Positions 41,325 to 54,500 are shown, counted from the stretch's first letter. The stretch: DNA of 64,000 bases from Perognathus longimembris pacificus (GCF_023159225.1 NC_063181.1:8825606-8889605); one strand, 5' to 3'. Notes: generated from the letters alone by a model not told the origin. Made by a program: numbers and translations.

Positions 41325-41540
41325 TGTATATATGTTACACTGTGTGTGTATATATGCTACACTATGTGTACATCTGTTGCACTGTGTATAATGCACATCT
41401 GTTACACTGTGTGTGTATATCTGCTATACTGTATGTGTGTATATGCTATACTGTATGCATATATCTGCAGCACTGTGTGTATATATGTTACAGGGTGTAT
41501 ACATATGCTACATTGTGTGTGTATATATGTTACACTGGAT
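41325..41540 (+). repeat. TGTGTATATATG-type minisatellite
   Basis: About nine diverged units of 20-25 bp, each built as TGTGT-ATATATG(T/C)T-ACAC. It yields tyrosine/cysteine-rich frames in all three phases, so no coding meaning. Confidence 0.85.
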
Positions 41541-42102
41541 TCTGTGTCTTGATCACAGAACCTCACAGTCCACATCTAGTTTTATCCAACTGCTGTTAAC
41601 ATAGGTGGGACTAAAGATAGTCCAGGTTTCAAGTTTTCAAACCACTGAAACATTGTGCATTGTAACTGTATGTATTCATTCACCAAATATTGAAGGTAGG
41701 TGCTGGTGATATAGCAAAGAGCTCATCAGCCATGTGTCTTTTCTCGAAGGGTTGAGGACTGTGGAGAGAGGAAGGCAGGTTGTCCATAGGTGCTTGTTGC
41801 AAGGGGCATTGGCCTTGACTTTCCACCCCTACGTCCATCTCTCTGAGGCTATCTGCAACTGGCTCCTGGAAAAACCCTTTGACTCTAAGCGATTCTAGGT
41901 CCCTGACTCCTTTCCAAGTGTCTCTGGCCCTGTCTGTGGGGCTCTGCAAAGGGTCCACCTGCAGGTCTGTGGCTTCTTCCAGGGGTCACTCTGCAGGTCT
42001 GACATTGTGAGGTGACAGGTGCACGCTGGGCATTGCAGTGCTGAGTCTGCACTCTGGCCTTCTGCGGCGATGTCCAAGGCAGAGAGCAGAACTCTGGGAA
42101 AG
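41541..42102. other. Intergenic; L2/MIR hint
   Basis: No gene. 'tgtattcattcaccaaatat' near 41669 resembles an L2/MIR fragment. Confidence 0.35.
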
Positions 42103-42114
42103 CCTGCTCACTGA

Positions 42115-42322
42115 CTTTTTTTTTTTTTTTTGCCAGTTCTAGGGCTTGGGCTCAGGGCCTGGGCTCTGTCCCTGGCTTCTTTTTTGCTCAAGGCTAGCAC
42201 TCTGCTACTTTTGAGCCACAGCTCCCACTTCTGGCTTTTTCTGTGTATGTGGTACTGAGGAATCAAACCCAGGGTTTCATGCATGGTAGGCAAACACCCT
42301 ACCACTAAGCCACATTCCCAGC
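42115..42322 (-). mobile_element. IDL-Geo SINE with TSD
   Basis: Reverse full dimer from poly-T and 'gccagttctagggcttgggc' to 'agccacattcccagcc'. The 12-bp duplication cctgctcactRa (one mismatch) lies at 42103-42114 and 42323-42334. Confidence 0.9.
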
Positions 42323-42334
42323 CCTGCTCACTAA

Positions 42335-45300
42335 TTCTTGAGGGACCCAGAGCCCAACCGATGGCCACCTGGGAGCTACACCACCAGAAACATTGCATAA
42401 CCTTCCTAATGACACCTCATGCTCTCCCTACAGGTGAAGACAAAGACCTCCAAGCTCCTGGAGTTGTGGGCTACACCTTCCCTGCAACTCCCTGGTGAGT
42501 CTAGACAGAGAGTGCGCTTCAACTTGACCTTCCTCTGCAGGAATCTGCTCTCTGCCTCTGGAGCTACGAGGAGATGATCTATGTGTCTTGGTCATGGTTG
42601 CTGAATGTGGATCCAGAAGTCAATGCGTGGAGCCGGTACTCTCGGATTCCCACTGTCCAGGCAAGCAAATGCTCCTTGTGGGTCTGAGTAGGACAGGGGC
42701 CCTGTCTGCAGTGGCACAGAGGGCATTTTCATGAGAAGAAAGCACATTGATTGAGGACTCTAAGTGTTGTGGTCCATGCCAAAGCTTGATGCACATAATC
42801 CCAGTCCCAAGAATGCAGGAGTAAACAAACTCAAATTTCTCCTATATTCCAACTGGACAATCCACACAGGAGACTTCTGTGAGCCAATATTGTTTTATTT
42901 CTCACACACATCTATTTCTTTTCTTTTTTTTTTTTCTTTTAGTGCAAGCTGACTGAGAAATGTAGATGTTGCTGGGTTCTGGGTTGGGTTTCCTTAGAGG
43001 CAGAGAACCAACAGAATACACACCTATAGACATATATGTGTAAATATATGTGTATATATTCAGCACAGAATTAATTCTTCAGCAGACACTAGCTAGGCAC
43101 TCCCTAGCTCAATTCAATTCTCCCAGTATCTCCTAGGAGCTAGTGTTGGAACCCACAGGTTAAGGTCTTTCCCTTCCCTGCCACCCTTTGAATGCCAACT
43201 ACTATTTTTGTTGTTTTATCTGTGTTTCTACCTGTCTGTAAGTTGAGGGGTTCACAAACCCTTGTTTGGGTTTAATTTGCTAGAGCAGCCAGCTCCCTGA
43301 ACTTAGGGAGTACTATCTGTCGGTTAGTTTGCTCCACAGGCCCGGTGAATGCCAAGGGCACATGTGTCTCTAGGCCACCACCTTCCAGAAACTTCCATGC
43401 ATTCGGCTGTCTAGAAGCTCTCTAGACTTTCTCATTTTGGGACTTTAATGGAAGTTTCATTACTCGGGCATGATTGATTAGACCATTGGCCACTGGTGAT
43501 CAACTCAACCTTTATACGCTTTCCTCAGCCCAAAGGACTGTGGGTCGGAGCCAAAAAGATTGTGGATAGGGGCCAAAAGTTCCAACTCTCTCGTCTTTCC
43601 CTGGCATTTATTCCAGTGACCAGCACTCCTCCGGCTTAGGCCTCCATCAGCATACAAGACACTTCTCACTTGGGGCATTCCAAGGATTTTAGCAGTTCCA
43701 TGCCCGGAAATGGGAAGGAGAACAAATATATATTTCATACGATCACATCATCACATCCCAAAGCCCTTGGATGTACCCATCTCTTCTTCACCTCATTTTA
43801 TAGAGAAAGGCCGAGTTCTTTGCCGGAGGCAGAACAGCTCGTGCCTGGTGGAGCTGGGACCTGATTGCTGGCTGGCCTGAGCTTGTAGCTCCCTTCTTCC
43901 TGCCACTCTCGACTTGCAATCTTGGCCTTTTCCTGCTGCCCGAGGCACCCCCTCCTCCAGGCTTTCCTTGAGCTCCATCAATGTCAACCTTGATTTAATT
44001 GAGAGATGTGTTAGTTTTCTGTCACTACAACACACACCCAAGATAGCCAACTTATTAGGAGAAAAGGTTTATTCCAGCTCATAGATGTAGGGGTTCCAGG
44101 GCAGCCATGATTGGTTGGATTCCTCTTCTGGGGGGAATGCTGGATAGCAATGGTGCTGGCGATGCGTGAGTGTGGACAAAAGAAAATGAGGAAGTGACTG
44201 GGGTCCCCCAATCACTTTCAAAGGCATCCCTCAGTGACCTAAGACCTCACACTGGTCCCTTCCACCAAAAGGTTCCACTGGGAGACCCTGGAGACGAAGC
44301 CTTAACACGTGGGCCTTCGAAGGAGACTTACCCCAAAGTCGATGATCACTAAGTTCCTAGCAGCTGATGATGTGCTGTGACTTCTGCAGCCAAAGGGGAT
44401 GGGCGATGTGTCCAGATACTGTGTCCATGTAACATCCAAGGCTGGGATGGCTACACTGTCACCTTGCAGCCAAGTGCCAGGCCCTGTCCCTCTGCCTGGA
44501 TGCGGCATCGGGTGAAGGGCAGGCTTGAATCTTAGCAGTCCCCCCATTGTGTCTCAGCTGAGTCCCTGGCATCTCAGGGTACCATGGGTTCCTCTTCCTC
44601 CAGACTTTGCCCTGCGTAAGTGGTTCAGCTCTTGACGGTGGCGCTTGATTTGCAACTCAGTCCATCAGTGGCTGGAAGCCCCATCTTGCCTTGCTGCGAA
44701 GACAGCTGTCTCTGGTGAACTTTTTCTTGCTCTTTTAGATGTCAGTGATGTGTTCCCCCCACCCCCTTTTGCCCTTCTAGCCACTGGCTAGGATTCTGAT
44801 TAAACCTAAAAAGACTTCTCCAAAAATCAGCGAGGACTCCTGCTGTGAGGCCAGTCCCACGGGGGCCCACGACATCAATGGTAGCTTGATTGGATTCAAA
44901 TTGGTCTCTGTGATTTGGGCCTAGAAGAGGAGTGGGCCCTTTGAGCCCCTTCCCTGACACCCTACATTTCTCTCCTCTCCTGCTGATAGGAAGGATTCCT
45001 GCCTATTTTACCTCTGATGCCCAGGGATTCTACCAGTTGATTCTATCTCAAGGTCTTCACCTTGATGCTTCCCTGGAAAAGTACCATTCTAATCATCACT
45101 CACAAATTCCTCCAGTGTGTTTGTCTGGCATGAAATGGGTCTGGGAGGGTTGGGGAGAGAAAACTTGCACAGTAAATGTATGTCCTCTCTCCTGGACCAG
45201 AGTGCAGCCTGCTTTTCTTCTGAACCCTAGCCTCTTGGAACTTTTAAAGCAGTAGTTCTTTCCTGGGGCCAGGGTTTGCCTCTCAGAGGGCATTTACCAA

Positions 45301-45509
45301 CCTTGTCTGGAGACAATGTCTGGCTGGATGCTGTAGGGTTTAGACCTGAGTACCGTCTAGTGGCCCTGCGGAATTGCTAGTCCGCATCTACCAGACTTGA
45401 CATTTTCTGGACCCTAGACCATCCGAGAGCATTTTGAGGGTAAAGTCCAGGGGTCCATGTAGAGAACTCCTCTTAATTCCTCTCTACATATTCACCATTT
45501 GTGCCCCTC
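42335..45509. other. Intergenic; scattered fossils
   Basis: No gene is supported. Old repeat-like segments include 42985-43080 ('tttccttagaggcagagaac', then an AT-rich run), a MIR-like stretch at 43790-43870, and 44010-44345, where 'gttttctgtcactacaacac' and 'ttattaggagaaaaggttta' fit the repeat type seen at 27821. Confidence 0.35.
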
Positions 45510-45748
45510 CCTCCCTCCTCCCTTCCATCTTTCACTCCCTTCCCCTCTCTTCCTTCCCTCCCTCTCTCCCTCTCTCTCTCCCTCCCTCCCTCCCTCCCTT
45601 TCTCTCCTCTCCTCTCCTCTCCTCTCCTCTCCTCTCCTCTCCTCTCCTCTCCTCTCCTCTCCTCCCCTCCCCTCCCCTCCCTCCCCCCTCTCCCCCTCTC
45701 CCTCCCCCCCCCCTCCCCCCTCCTCCTTCTTCCTCTCTCTCTCTGTCT
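45510..45748. repeat. 240-bp polypyrimidine tract
   Basis: CCCT and CTTCC blocks, then about 12 uninterrupted TCTCC units (45600-45662), then C-rich CCCCT units. Nearly pure pyrimidine on the plus strand. All open frames here are low-complexity. Confidence 0.95.
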
Positions 45749-45814
45749 CTGTCTGTTGTACTGGGCTCTTGAACTCACTTGCAGCATCATTCTCAACCTT
45801 TTTAAGCTGGAGTT

Positions 45815-46039
45815 CTTTTTCAGGTAGGATCTTGGGTTTTTGGTCAGGGTCAGTCTCAAACTGTAACCCTCTTTCTATGTCTCTCACACAGCTGAGATTA
45901 TAGGCATACACCACCATCATGCATGAATTATTGGTCATTTCTCATCCCACTCCAGCTAGGCTGGCTTTGAACTGTGATCCTCTCAATCTGTGCCCGCAAG
46001 TAGTTGAGGCAATAGGCAAGAGCCACTCTGTACAGCTTC
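45815..46039 (-). mobile_element. Old B1-type dimer
   Basis: Two reverse 7SL-type monomers: one ends 'gattataggcatacaccacc' and one ends 'aggcaataggcaagagccac'. Confidence 0.5.
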
Positions 46040-46052
46040 TACCACACTTTTT

Positions 46053-46297
46053 GTTGTTATTGTTGTTGTTGGTCCTGGGGCTTGAACTTAGGGCTCTGGG
46101 CACTGTCCCTGAGCTCTTTTGCTCAAGGCTAGCTAGCACTCTACCACTTCGAGCCACAGTTCTATTTCTGTTTTTTGAGTGGTTAATTGGAGAGTCTCAT
46201 GGAGACTTTTCTGCTTAGGCTGTCTTTGAACTGTGATCCTCAGATCTCAGCCTCCCAAGTAGCTAGGATTACAGGCATGAACCATCAGTGCCCACCT
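46053..46297 (-). mobile_element. B1-Geo SINE with TSD
   Basis: Reverse copy: a GTT-rich tail, 'ggggcttgaacttagggctc', linker 'tgagtggttaattggagagt', and B1 end 'acaggcatgaaccatcagtg'. The 13-bp duplication 'taccacacttttt' lies at 46040-46052 and 46298-46310. Confidence 0.9.
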
Positions 46298-46310
46298 TAC
46301 CACACTTTTT

Positions 46311-47634
46311 TTAAAAGGCCCATTCCAAAAGATCACACATCTTTGATTTTTGCCCACTGCAGGATCTGAGAGCCATCCAGAAAGATGCATATCCCAACAT
46401 CGCTTATGGACTTTACAGGCTAAGCCATGCCCGGGTCTTAGGAACATAAAGGCCTCTCCCTTCCCCTCTGAGGGGAAATAAAAATGCTTTCTTTCCTCCA
46501 TGGGATGCAGAGAAGAATTTCTTGCTAACACAGCAAAAATGGAAACCAAACACAAATCGAGTTCCAAGGGTTCCCCCATCAGCCGAGGGTTCTGCAGGAT
46601 CACCATTCTGGCTTGCAAAGCAGGCTCTGGGAGGTGCCTGGGAACCTTCCAGCTTCACTTCCTTGTTACACGTGGAGCAGCTGGGGCCTGGTGAGGGCAG
46701 ATGACTCAGGCTGTTTGGGGGCTGACCTCACCCCACTCTCTGGATATGAGAACTCAAGTGGTAGGGAGCCTCCCAGCACACCCAATCGCTTTTGTGGTGA
46801 GGAAGGCTCTTATTTCCAGGCTCCAGCTCCCTGGTTGATTCCTAGCTAAGAGTAACACATGGTGCTTGAAAAGGCCCAGCTCTGCTCCATTATCTCCCTT
46901 GGTCGGGCTGGGAGGGAGGAGGGGGAGGCAGGGCGGGGACCACACTCTCCCCAATTCATAGTTAATGAACCCAAGGTTGCAGAGGTTAAGTGATTTTCCC
47001 CACAGGTCGCAGGCTTACTGCAGAGGGCTCCTTAGAACTCTAAGGGATGGGGTGGGGTGGGGTGGGAGTTGTGCCACAAATTCTCCTGCTCCGTGTCCTG
47101 ACAGGGCATTGGTAAGCACACGACTGCCTTCGTTGATTGACTGGCATGATTTATCTGCATGGGAAATGACATTGTCTTCCTCCTTTATGTCTCCTTCTCC
47201 ATATTTCCTGCTTCTTTTTCTTCTGGACTCCTCCTCCTCCTCCTTTTTCTTCCTCTTTTTTCCTCCTCCAGGACATGTCAACCTCTAGCAGATGTAATCC
47301 TACAGCTCACGGTGCGTAGTGGGTGCCTATTTTTAACACTACCTTCATCTTAAAAAAAAAAAAAAAAGACCAAACGACAAACATTTGAAATGAGACTCAA
47401 ATGCTGTTAATCAAAGGATTTGAGTATAAACCATCAAAACACAACTTTGACCTCCGCAAAAGACTGACAGGTGGAGCCAGCTGGTGAGGTGGGAGAGAGG
47501 AGCCCTCTGACTCAGACAGCCTTCACATTCTTAGCTTCTGCAAAGCAACCTGGCACATTTAGTGCTATTTAGTCATTTTAGTTAATGCGACATATACGGG
47601 GCTTACTGCCTTTTAGACTTCGTCCTAGGCTACT
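46311..47634. other. Intergenic; MIR-like and simple repeats
   Basis: A reverse MIR-like core at 46955-47035, TCC/TTCC-rich sequence at 47205-47272 and a short A15-type run near 47352. The stretch 47455-47620 is repeat-free and could be conserved. No gene. Confidence 0.4.
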
Positions 47635-48430
47635 TGCCAAGGTTTGAGTATGTCCCACAGAGTTCACACGTTAAACCCCACTCCAACGATGTTTCTAGGT
47701 GGGACTTTGAAGAGATGATGACGTCTTGAAGGTTCTGGCGTTGTTACTGGTGTATCAATGGCGTGATTGAGGAAGTTGGTGACTGATAAAAAGGGCGAGC
47801 TCAGTTCCCCTTCTTCTTAATTATTTATTTACTTGGTAGGATGGGGGTTGGAACTCAGGGACTTGCCTTAGTTAGGCAGGCACTGCACTTGAGTGATACC
47901 TCCAGCCCTTTTTCACACTGGATATTTTGGAGACAGGGTCTAGATTTTTATTTAGGTACAAACCAGGACCACAAGCCTCCTATTTTTCATCTCCTGCCAT
48001 AGCTGAGAAATCAGGACTGTGGTACCATTCGAAACTTGTGTTGAGAAGACTGACCAGACCACAATGATCTGGAGCCATGACCCTGACAATCTCAGCGTTG
48101 GGTACGTTTGCCACCCGTTATTGATTGAGAAGGGGTCTCGTATGTATGCCCCAAGTGGTTTCAAATTGCAGCCCTCTCGCTCTCAGCCTCGGAAGTAGCT
48201 AGGATTACAGGTATGAGGAATGGCGCCTGGCTCCTTTCCTCTCTTATTCTTATTCTTATGAACGACTTGCCTTTCTGCCTTCTGCCATGGGTGCCACTGC
48301 AAGAAGACTGAGCCGAGGTGAGCCTTTGGACCTTGAAATTCCCAGTCTCTAGAACTGTAAGAAATAGTTTCTATCCTTTCTAAATTACCCATTCTCAGGA
48401 ATGCTCATGTAACAGCACAAAATGGACTTG
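47635..48430 (+). mobile_element. MaLR-type LTR fossil split by SINE
   Basis: The left part ('ggtttgagtatgtcccacag', 'gtgggactttgaagagatga') and the right part ('ctttctgccttctgccatgg', 'ccagtctctagaactgtaag') fit one MaLR-like LTR interrupted by the composite at 47825-48230. Non-coding, inactive. Confidence 0.5.
47825..48230 (-). mobile_element. Old ID-B1-B1 composite
   Basis: Reverse: ID part 'gggttggaactcagggactt', two B1-type monomers, ending 'aggattacaggtatgaggaa' and 'tggcgcctggc'. Inserted in a MaLR-type LTR. Confidence 0.6.
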
Positions 48431-51400
48431 GACAGGAGCTCACTTAAGCGCTAACTTACTAAATTGAGTAGGCATATGGTTTATGATCGAGTGGTCTTAC
48501 TCCTGCAGAAAGTTTCCTCCACAGGGAAGGGACGTGCATAGCATGCTGTTTGTGTGGAGGGCCGGGGGCTCTTGGCCTCTGGGATAAAGCAGCAGACTGA
48601 GGATTCTATGCTGGAATCTACTAACCAGATACAACATCAACAAAGACAGGGCTCCAAAACACAGTGGAGACTGAGAAGAGCAAAATTCCAATGAGCATGT
48701 ATGAAAACCCAGAAAACACACACACACTGGAAACAACACTTCATAATTTATAAAGGTATATGCTTATTGGAGGTCATGTTGCAAATGTATTTGTGCAGGT
48801 ACCTATGGGAAGGAGGTGGAATTGGGATGCAGAGGAGACCATGGTGAAGAGGAAAAGACAGGATTCCAGGAAGGCCCCGTGTAGACTAGACACAACCTGT
48901 GAACGGCTGTGCTCTGAGAGGTGTGAGGGTCTTGACTCATTGAAACCATCCTGAAGCCTAAGAAAAGAGAAAGGAAACAGGTCATTTCCTGAAGCTGGCT
49001 TCACGCAGACAAAAGACAGGACTGAAGGGAGAGGCCTGAGCACACTGGGCAAGGCTTTGCCTGAATTTGATTCTAAAAGGACTCCAGTGATCTCTGGGAA
49101 GTGGGAAGGAGAATTGTTGTTCTTGTTTTAGAGGTGGAAGGATCAAGGCCTTAGATCACCATAGAGACCCTGCCTGGAGAATCTGGCTTTCATGGGACTC
49201 TCTCCTCCATATTCAGAAACTGATGGATGTCAATCTCATACCTACCATTCACTAGTGAGACACCCCCGGGCCAACCCTGTCCCCCACTTTCTGGGTCTTA
49301 TGAAGACGGCTCTATGCTCAGATGGATCTGGAAGAACCAAGGTTCCTGCCTCCTCCATTCCTCTGAGTTCCCACCCTATCCCTCTCAGAGCTCGGTGCTG
49401 TCCCTGCCTGACTTGTCCTACTTAACAGGAAATGGAGCAGCAAAGGCGCAACCCAGAAAACAGCTCGCACAGCCCCACTGTGCCCACCCCAGGGAGCCAG
49501 GGCTGGCTCTGGGCCATGGTTCCAGGGAGATGCCCCAGGAGGCTGAGAGGGTGGCAAATGGATAGAGAAAGAGGCCTCAGGCATTTCTGCTTGGAGCTCA
49601 TTTTGGCTGCTGGGCCTCCGGCTGGATCCTTGGTGGCCTTTGTGATCCTGGGGAGAAACCGAGGGAGATTTCTGGGCTGCTCTCAGAGGACGCCTCGCTT
49701 CTAGGCAGTACTGAGTGGAGGATCTGGAAACAGATATTTCCTTTAAAAAGCACTTTTCCTCCCAGAGTGACCCACTTTTGTGGCTGATGCCCATAGGCAC
49801 CTTAGACAAATCCCGGTGCCATTTTTCTGAAGGGCAGGCTTTCTCGCCCATCTTGCTCCCTACATTGTAGTTGGGAAGCCCCTGTTAGAATATGGAGTAT
49901 CTATTTGGGGGTAGGGGTGGGGGAGGCCCCCAGGGGACCGTAGGTATCCCATGCCAATGACCTCATATGACCTTGATTGCCTCTCAAAGACCCTACCACC
50001 AGATATCATCAGTTTATAAACTGGGGAGAGAGTTTCCTACACATAACTCTTGGGGGACCCATTCAAACTGTAGTGCCTGCCCCAGAGGAGTTATAATTCA
50101 GTTGTGCATACATGTAGGCAACCCCATACTCACACGTATAAATAAAAGCACACATACAAAAAACGAGCAACAGAGGACAATGAAGCACTGGGATTTCGTG
50201 GGTGTGATGGGGGCATTCTGGGAAGAAATAAACACAGAAGGGTTTGTGGTGGAGATGTGAGGTGTGCTTGCTTAACGCTTGGTACATCCAGGGGTGTAGG
50301 AATGTCATGCTAGACAGAAATACCACAAATGGAGGGGTGGAGGGTCACAGGAGCTTGGTTTGTTCAGGGAACACTGGAAGAGACTCATCTACCTCAGGAG
50401 GGACTCAACAAGCCTAGCCTAGGGGGTAGTGGTAAAGCCAGGCAGGACTGGGTGCATTCGGATCCAGGGACCCCAAGAGACACGGAGCAAAGAGATTACT
50501 GCACCTTGGTTATCCCAGAACCAGCTAGAGATGGGGGTTAGGTGTAAGAGGGAGACTAGGACACCTGAGAGACATCCTTGAAACTTACAGAACCTTGTCC
50601 CTCCCACTGTTGGAAATCTGGCATCATCTTTCTAGCCTCTCTCTACTTCCTATGCTCACCAGTGCCTTCTCTGATCCATCCCCTTTCCTTGGAATTGTGG
50701 GTAATGATATACCTCTGAGCAGTGTCAGAGGAGATTAACCGAGGAGGGCATCTCCCTTCTTCGCATCTGGTGACTGGCAGTGCTTGTTTACAGGGCTCCT
50801 TCCTTCTTCATGAGGCTTATGTCATGGATCCCTTAAAGTCCAGCACTGTTATTGGCTCAGACTGAACACTCTCTGTGATCCTACTTGCCCTAGGCACACC
50901 TAGGAGGTAGTTCTGATGATGAGGTACCAACAAGGCTGGTTGCATTCTGTCCCTGGCTGAATTAATCATTGTCTCCCCACAACCCGGGGCCTGGGCTCAT
51001 TCATAGGAGAGACTGAACATTTCTGAAAGAATGAATGAAAATGTGTAAGAGCTTTGTAAACTGCAAAGACTTTACAAACTTCATGTGCTTCTCCAGAGAG
51101 TGAGCCTTTAATGAGTGCTTAAGAAAGTGAGCAGGCCTGATTGGAGCCGGGTGGGCAAGTCTGAGTTGGGGGGCCACGCCTGCCCACATTCTCTCTCCAC
51201 TGTAACCCCCTCTGCTAGCCTTAGGGTATCTTGTAGCAGCAATCTACCATCCACCATCTTCTTTCCATGGGAAATTTTCTCCCCTTCCCTAATGGCTTTC
51301 CTGATGATAAAATCAATCATTGTAAAACACTCCAACAACAACGAAACATTTAGCATGGAATATGAACATCATCTCTCTCCCACTCTGATGCTGGGTGGGT

Positions 51401-52129
51401 GGGCGAGGTAACTCCTTTGAATGTATGTCTTTATTGATGATTTTCCCTGGTGCATTCACTAGCTTACTTTTCTGTTTTATTTATTTATTTGTCTCACCGA
51501 GGTAGAACTTGGCAATTTCCTTATATCACCTAGCAACATGTTGTGGACATTGTTATTGTTATTATTATTATTTTAAAAATCATATCACATTCCTTTTAAT
51601 GGCTCTATGATGTGTGGTGATAGGCAACCACATTGCTTATGTGGCTAACCTCTACTGATGGCTCTGTACTGGGTGAAATGGAAATCGTGTTTGGAAGGAG
51701 GATGGTGTGGTGAGGGTAATGGCTGGCTGGAATGAAGGCCTTCCTAATGGTAAGATTCCAGGCACAATGCTAAACATCTTTCCTCCTCTTCCATCTCTCG
51801 CCCTGTGTAGCCTTTATTGAAGCAGCAAAACAATCCATCTTTGAGCCACTACTCTCTGATCTCCTTTCTAAGAGGGGGTAAAGGGACACCCCAGGTCCCA
51901 AGCAGTTCCCTGTCCATCTCTCTTTTGCCATCCTAGAGTCTGTTTGCCATTCCTTTTGTTGCAATAGGGATGCCCAACTGTCTGGCTCAGACCTTCCTGT
52001 TTGCTCAGCTTGGGTTTGGCAGTGAAAGTCTTGACACACATCAGGGCTTTGGGGAGGAGGCCTGGGTGGAGGGCACACAGTGCAGCCCAGGACAAGGACA
52101 GGGTGGGCTGAGGGAGGAGGTGGGCTGTA

Positions 52130-52165
<36 letters not shown>

Positions 52166-53477
52166 CAGCGAAAGTCGTCCTATCCCAGGAGATGGGCAGC
52201 CAGGAGGAGAGGATAGTGCTGTTGCTAGTCATGGCATTTGGCATTTGAGAAATTTGATGATGCAAACAAGGCCTCATGCTCTGGTGACTATGAATATTCA
52301 TGAGCTACTCTCCCCTGAGAACAGCTGGGAATTCCTCCAGGTTAGCTAATGAACCTCTATCGCCTATATAGGAGGTGTGGGGGTAAAGGGTACGATGTGG
52401 TTCTTCTGTGTTCTGCTTTTCCTCTCTCCTACCCTCCTCTGAACTCTTTGACCCTTGGAGTATCTTGGAGGCAGAACCAAGGGGAAAGTCTTAGCTTCCA
52501 TTAGCAGGTTTGGATCTGACCTCCCAAAGCTTTGAATCCTTTCCACCTCTCCTTCTTTCATGAAAACTTATGACCAAGGCCACTTCCAGGAGAAAGCCAG
52601 AGACAGAAGCAGGAGAGAGTCACAGGTTGCTGTTTAGAATCTTACGTGGTTTAGAGCAGGCAGGGAAACTGAGGCTCAGAGTGTAGTTGGCTTGCTCATG
52701 TCATCTGGCAATAAGGTTTAGAATTAGAATTGAAGCCAAGCATTGGAATCAGAATGCTGACAATTACGGCTACCTGCTCATCTCTGATGCCAGCTTACTG
52801 GATTTGCTAGGGCCTGACCTAAGCCTTCTCTTGAGCTCTGCATACCTGGGTGGGGCCTCACTCTTTCCTGGCATCGTCTTGTGCACTGAAGCCACCTCTG
52901 GCCCTGGACCCTGGCAGCCCTTTAGGCTGTAACAGTCACTTCACTCTTACCACAGAAGTCTTGGCTGGGTAGATTATCTTTATGGTGTGTGTGTTTTCTT
53001 GAATTTCAGGGAGAGGCTGTCTTCTTCATGCAGTTACAAGTGTGTGGGACACACTTTCCAAACCTACAGCTCCACACTTGCCACGACTCCACAGACCCAC
53101 GGCCTAGTGCCTGTGCCTGTCTTACAGGAGCCACAGCAGAGAAAGTTGAGAATGAAGCCTTCCCAGGTTAGGGGAGTCTCAATGAGTGAAATAAGGGAGG
53201 GAGAGGGAGGGGGAAGAAAGGGGGAAGTCATTTCAGGGCCCTTGGATGAGAGCTACTTTATTTTTCCTTTTATAGCTGCTAATCTTATCTTTTTTTTTTC
53301 CAAATGGAACTTTTTCCCCCCCAAATTAAACCCCCAACCTTACAAATAACACCAAAAAAAAGCAGAACTGCTCAGGTGTGGAATGAGATGAAGGGTCTGG
53401 AGTCCTTCTTGTCGATTCCTCTCTCCATGCTCCTCTAGTCTGACCCCTGGAAGGCTGGCTACAAAATCATATTCTCT
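48431..53477. other. Intergenic, 5 kb without supportable gene
   Basis: Mixed sequence. A TTA run at 51556-51573, a (GA)n run at 52129-52164 and a reverse MIR core at about 52640-52770 are visible. A repeat-free block at 52215-52375 with 'gaatattcatgagctac' could be conserved. No frame has recognisable content. Confidence 0.4.
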
Positions 53478-53725
53478 GGATAAGTGTGGTGATGAGCACT
53501 TGTAATCCCAGCTACTTGGGAGGTAGAGATTGGGAAAATCACAGATTAAGGCAAAAAAAAAGTTAGCAAGCTTCTTGGGAGGCATAGGTAGGAGGATTTT
53601 GGTCTGAGTCTGGCCCTGAACCAAAATGTGAGACCTCTGAAAATACAACTAAAGCAAAAATGAGTTGAAGGTGTGGCTCAAGGAGTAGTGTAAAGGCCTT
53701 AAGTTCAAACCCAATTGCCATCAAC
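53478..53725 (+). mobile_element. Old B1-B1-ID composite
   Basis: 'gtgatgagcacttgtaatcc' and 'agctacttgggaggtagaga', a second partial monomer, then an ID-like end 'ggtgtggctcaaggagtagt' with 'aagttcaaacccaatt'. An AAAGG/AAAGC-rich tail follows to about 53775. Confidence 0.6.
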
Positions 53726-53794
53726 ATGAAAGGAAAGGAAATAAAACAAAGTGAAGTGAATCAAAGCAAAACAAAACACCATATTCTCCTCCGC

Positions 53795-53905
53795 TCAGTC
53801 ATTACACAGGTAAAGGGAAGAGGTGCAGAAAGGGATGGGAACTGCTTGAAGTCACACAGAAGTAGTAACAGAAGTAAAACAAACTGCCCAACTATGCCCT
53901 GAGTT
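53795..53905 (-). mobile_element. MIR fossil
   Basis: 'gggaactgcttgaagtcaca' and 'cagaagtagtaacagaagta' follow the reverse MIR core. Confidence 0.5.
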
Positions 53906-53990
53906 TTTGAGGGTCCCTCCACAACGTTCTGCAGCCAACAAGGTAGATGGGTTTATCTTTTTCTTCTTTCCATTGACCCTCCAAAGCTTA

Positions 53991-53993
<3 letters not shown>

Positions 53994-54033
<40 letters not shown>
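53994..54033. repeat. (GT)n microsatellite
   Basis: About 20 pure GT units, ending where the next reverse SINE starts. Confidence 0.97.
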
Positions 54034-54035
<2 letters not shown>

Positions 54036-54226
54036 TGGTACCAGAACTTGAACTCATGGCCTGAGAGCCGTCTCTTAGCTTTTTTTGCTCACAGCTGGTG
54101 TTCTACCACTTGAACTACAGCTCTACTTCTGGCTTTTTGCTGGTTAATTGGAGAGAAGCATGTCATGGACAGGGCTGGCTTCAAACCTTCATTAATCCTC
54201 TAGAATTACAGGTGTGGGCCACTGAT
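54034..54226 (-). mobile_element. B1-Geo SINE, shortened
   Basis: Reverse copy: 'accagaacttgaactcatgg', linker 'gctggttaattggagagaag', B1 half with a deletion, end 'gaattacaggtgtgggccac'. Confidence 0.75.
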
Positions 54227-54450
54227 CAGTTCCTGAGGTGCTTCTGAAACAGGCGGCTTCAACTTTTTCTCTACTGGGGTTTTACACAGAAGGATGGAGC
54301 AGAGAGGGTACAGTTAGAGCCTGGTGGGTAGAGTGAAATGTACAAAAAGAAAGGCTTGCTTCAAGTGGCGTTTGGTTTAGTCCACAGAGTTCAGCCTCAT
54401 AGACAGGGTAGGTAACTGTGGCTGCACTGTCTTTAGTAATGGGGAGGGGG

Positions 54451-54483
<33 letters not shown>

Positions 54484-54500
54484 TGTGTTTGTGTGTGTTT
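54451..54500. repeat. (GA)n/(GT)n microsatellite
   Basis: A GA run at 54453-54481, then GTGTGTTT units. Confidence 0.9.
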
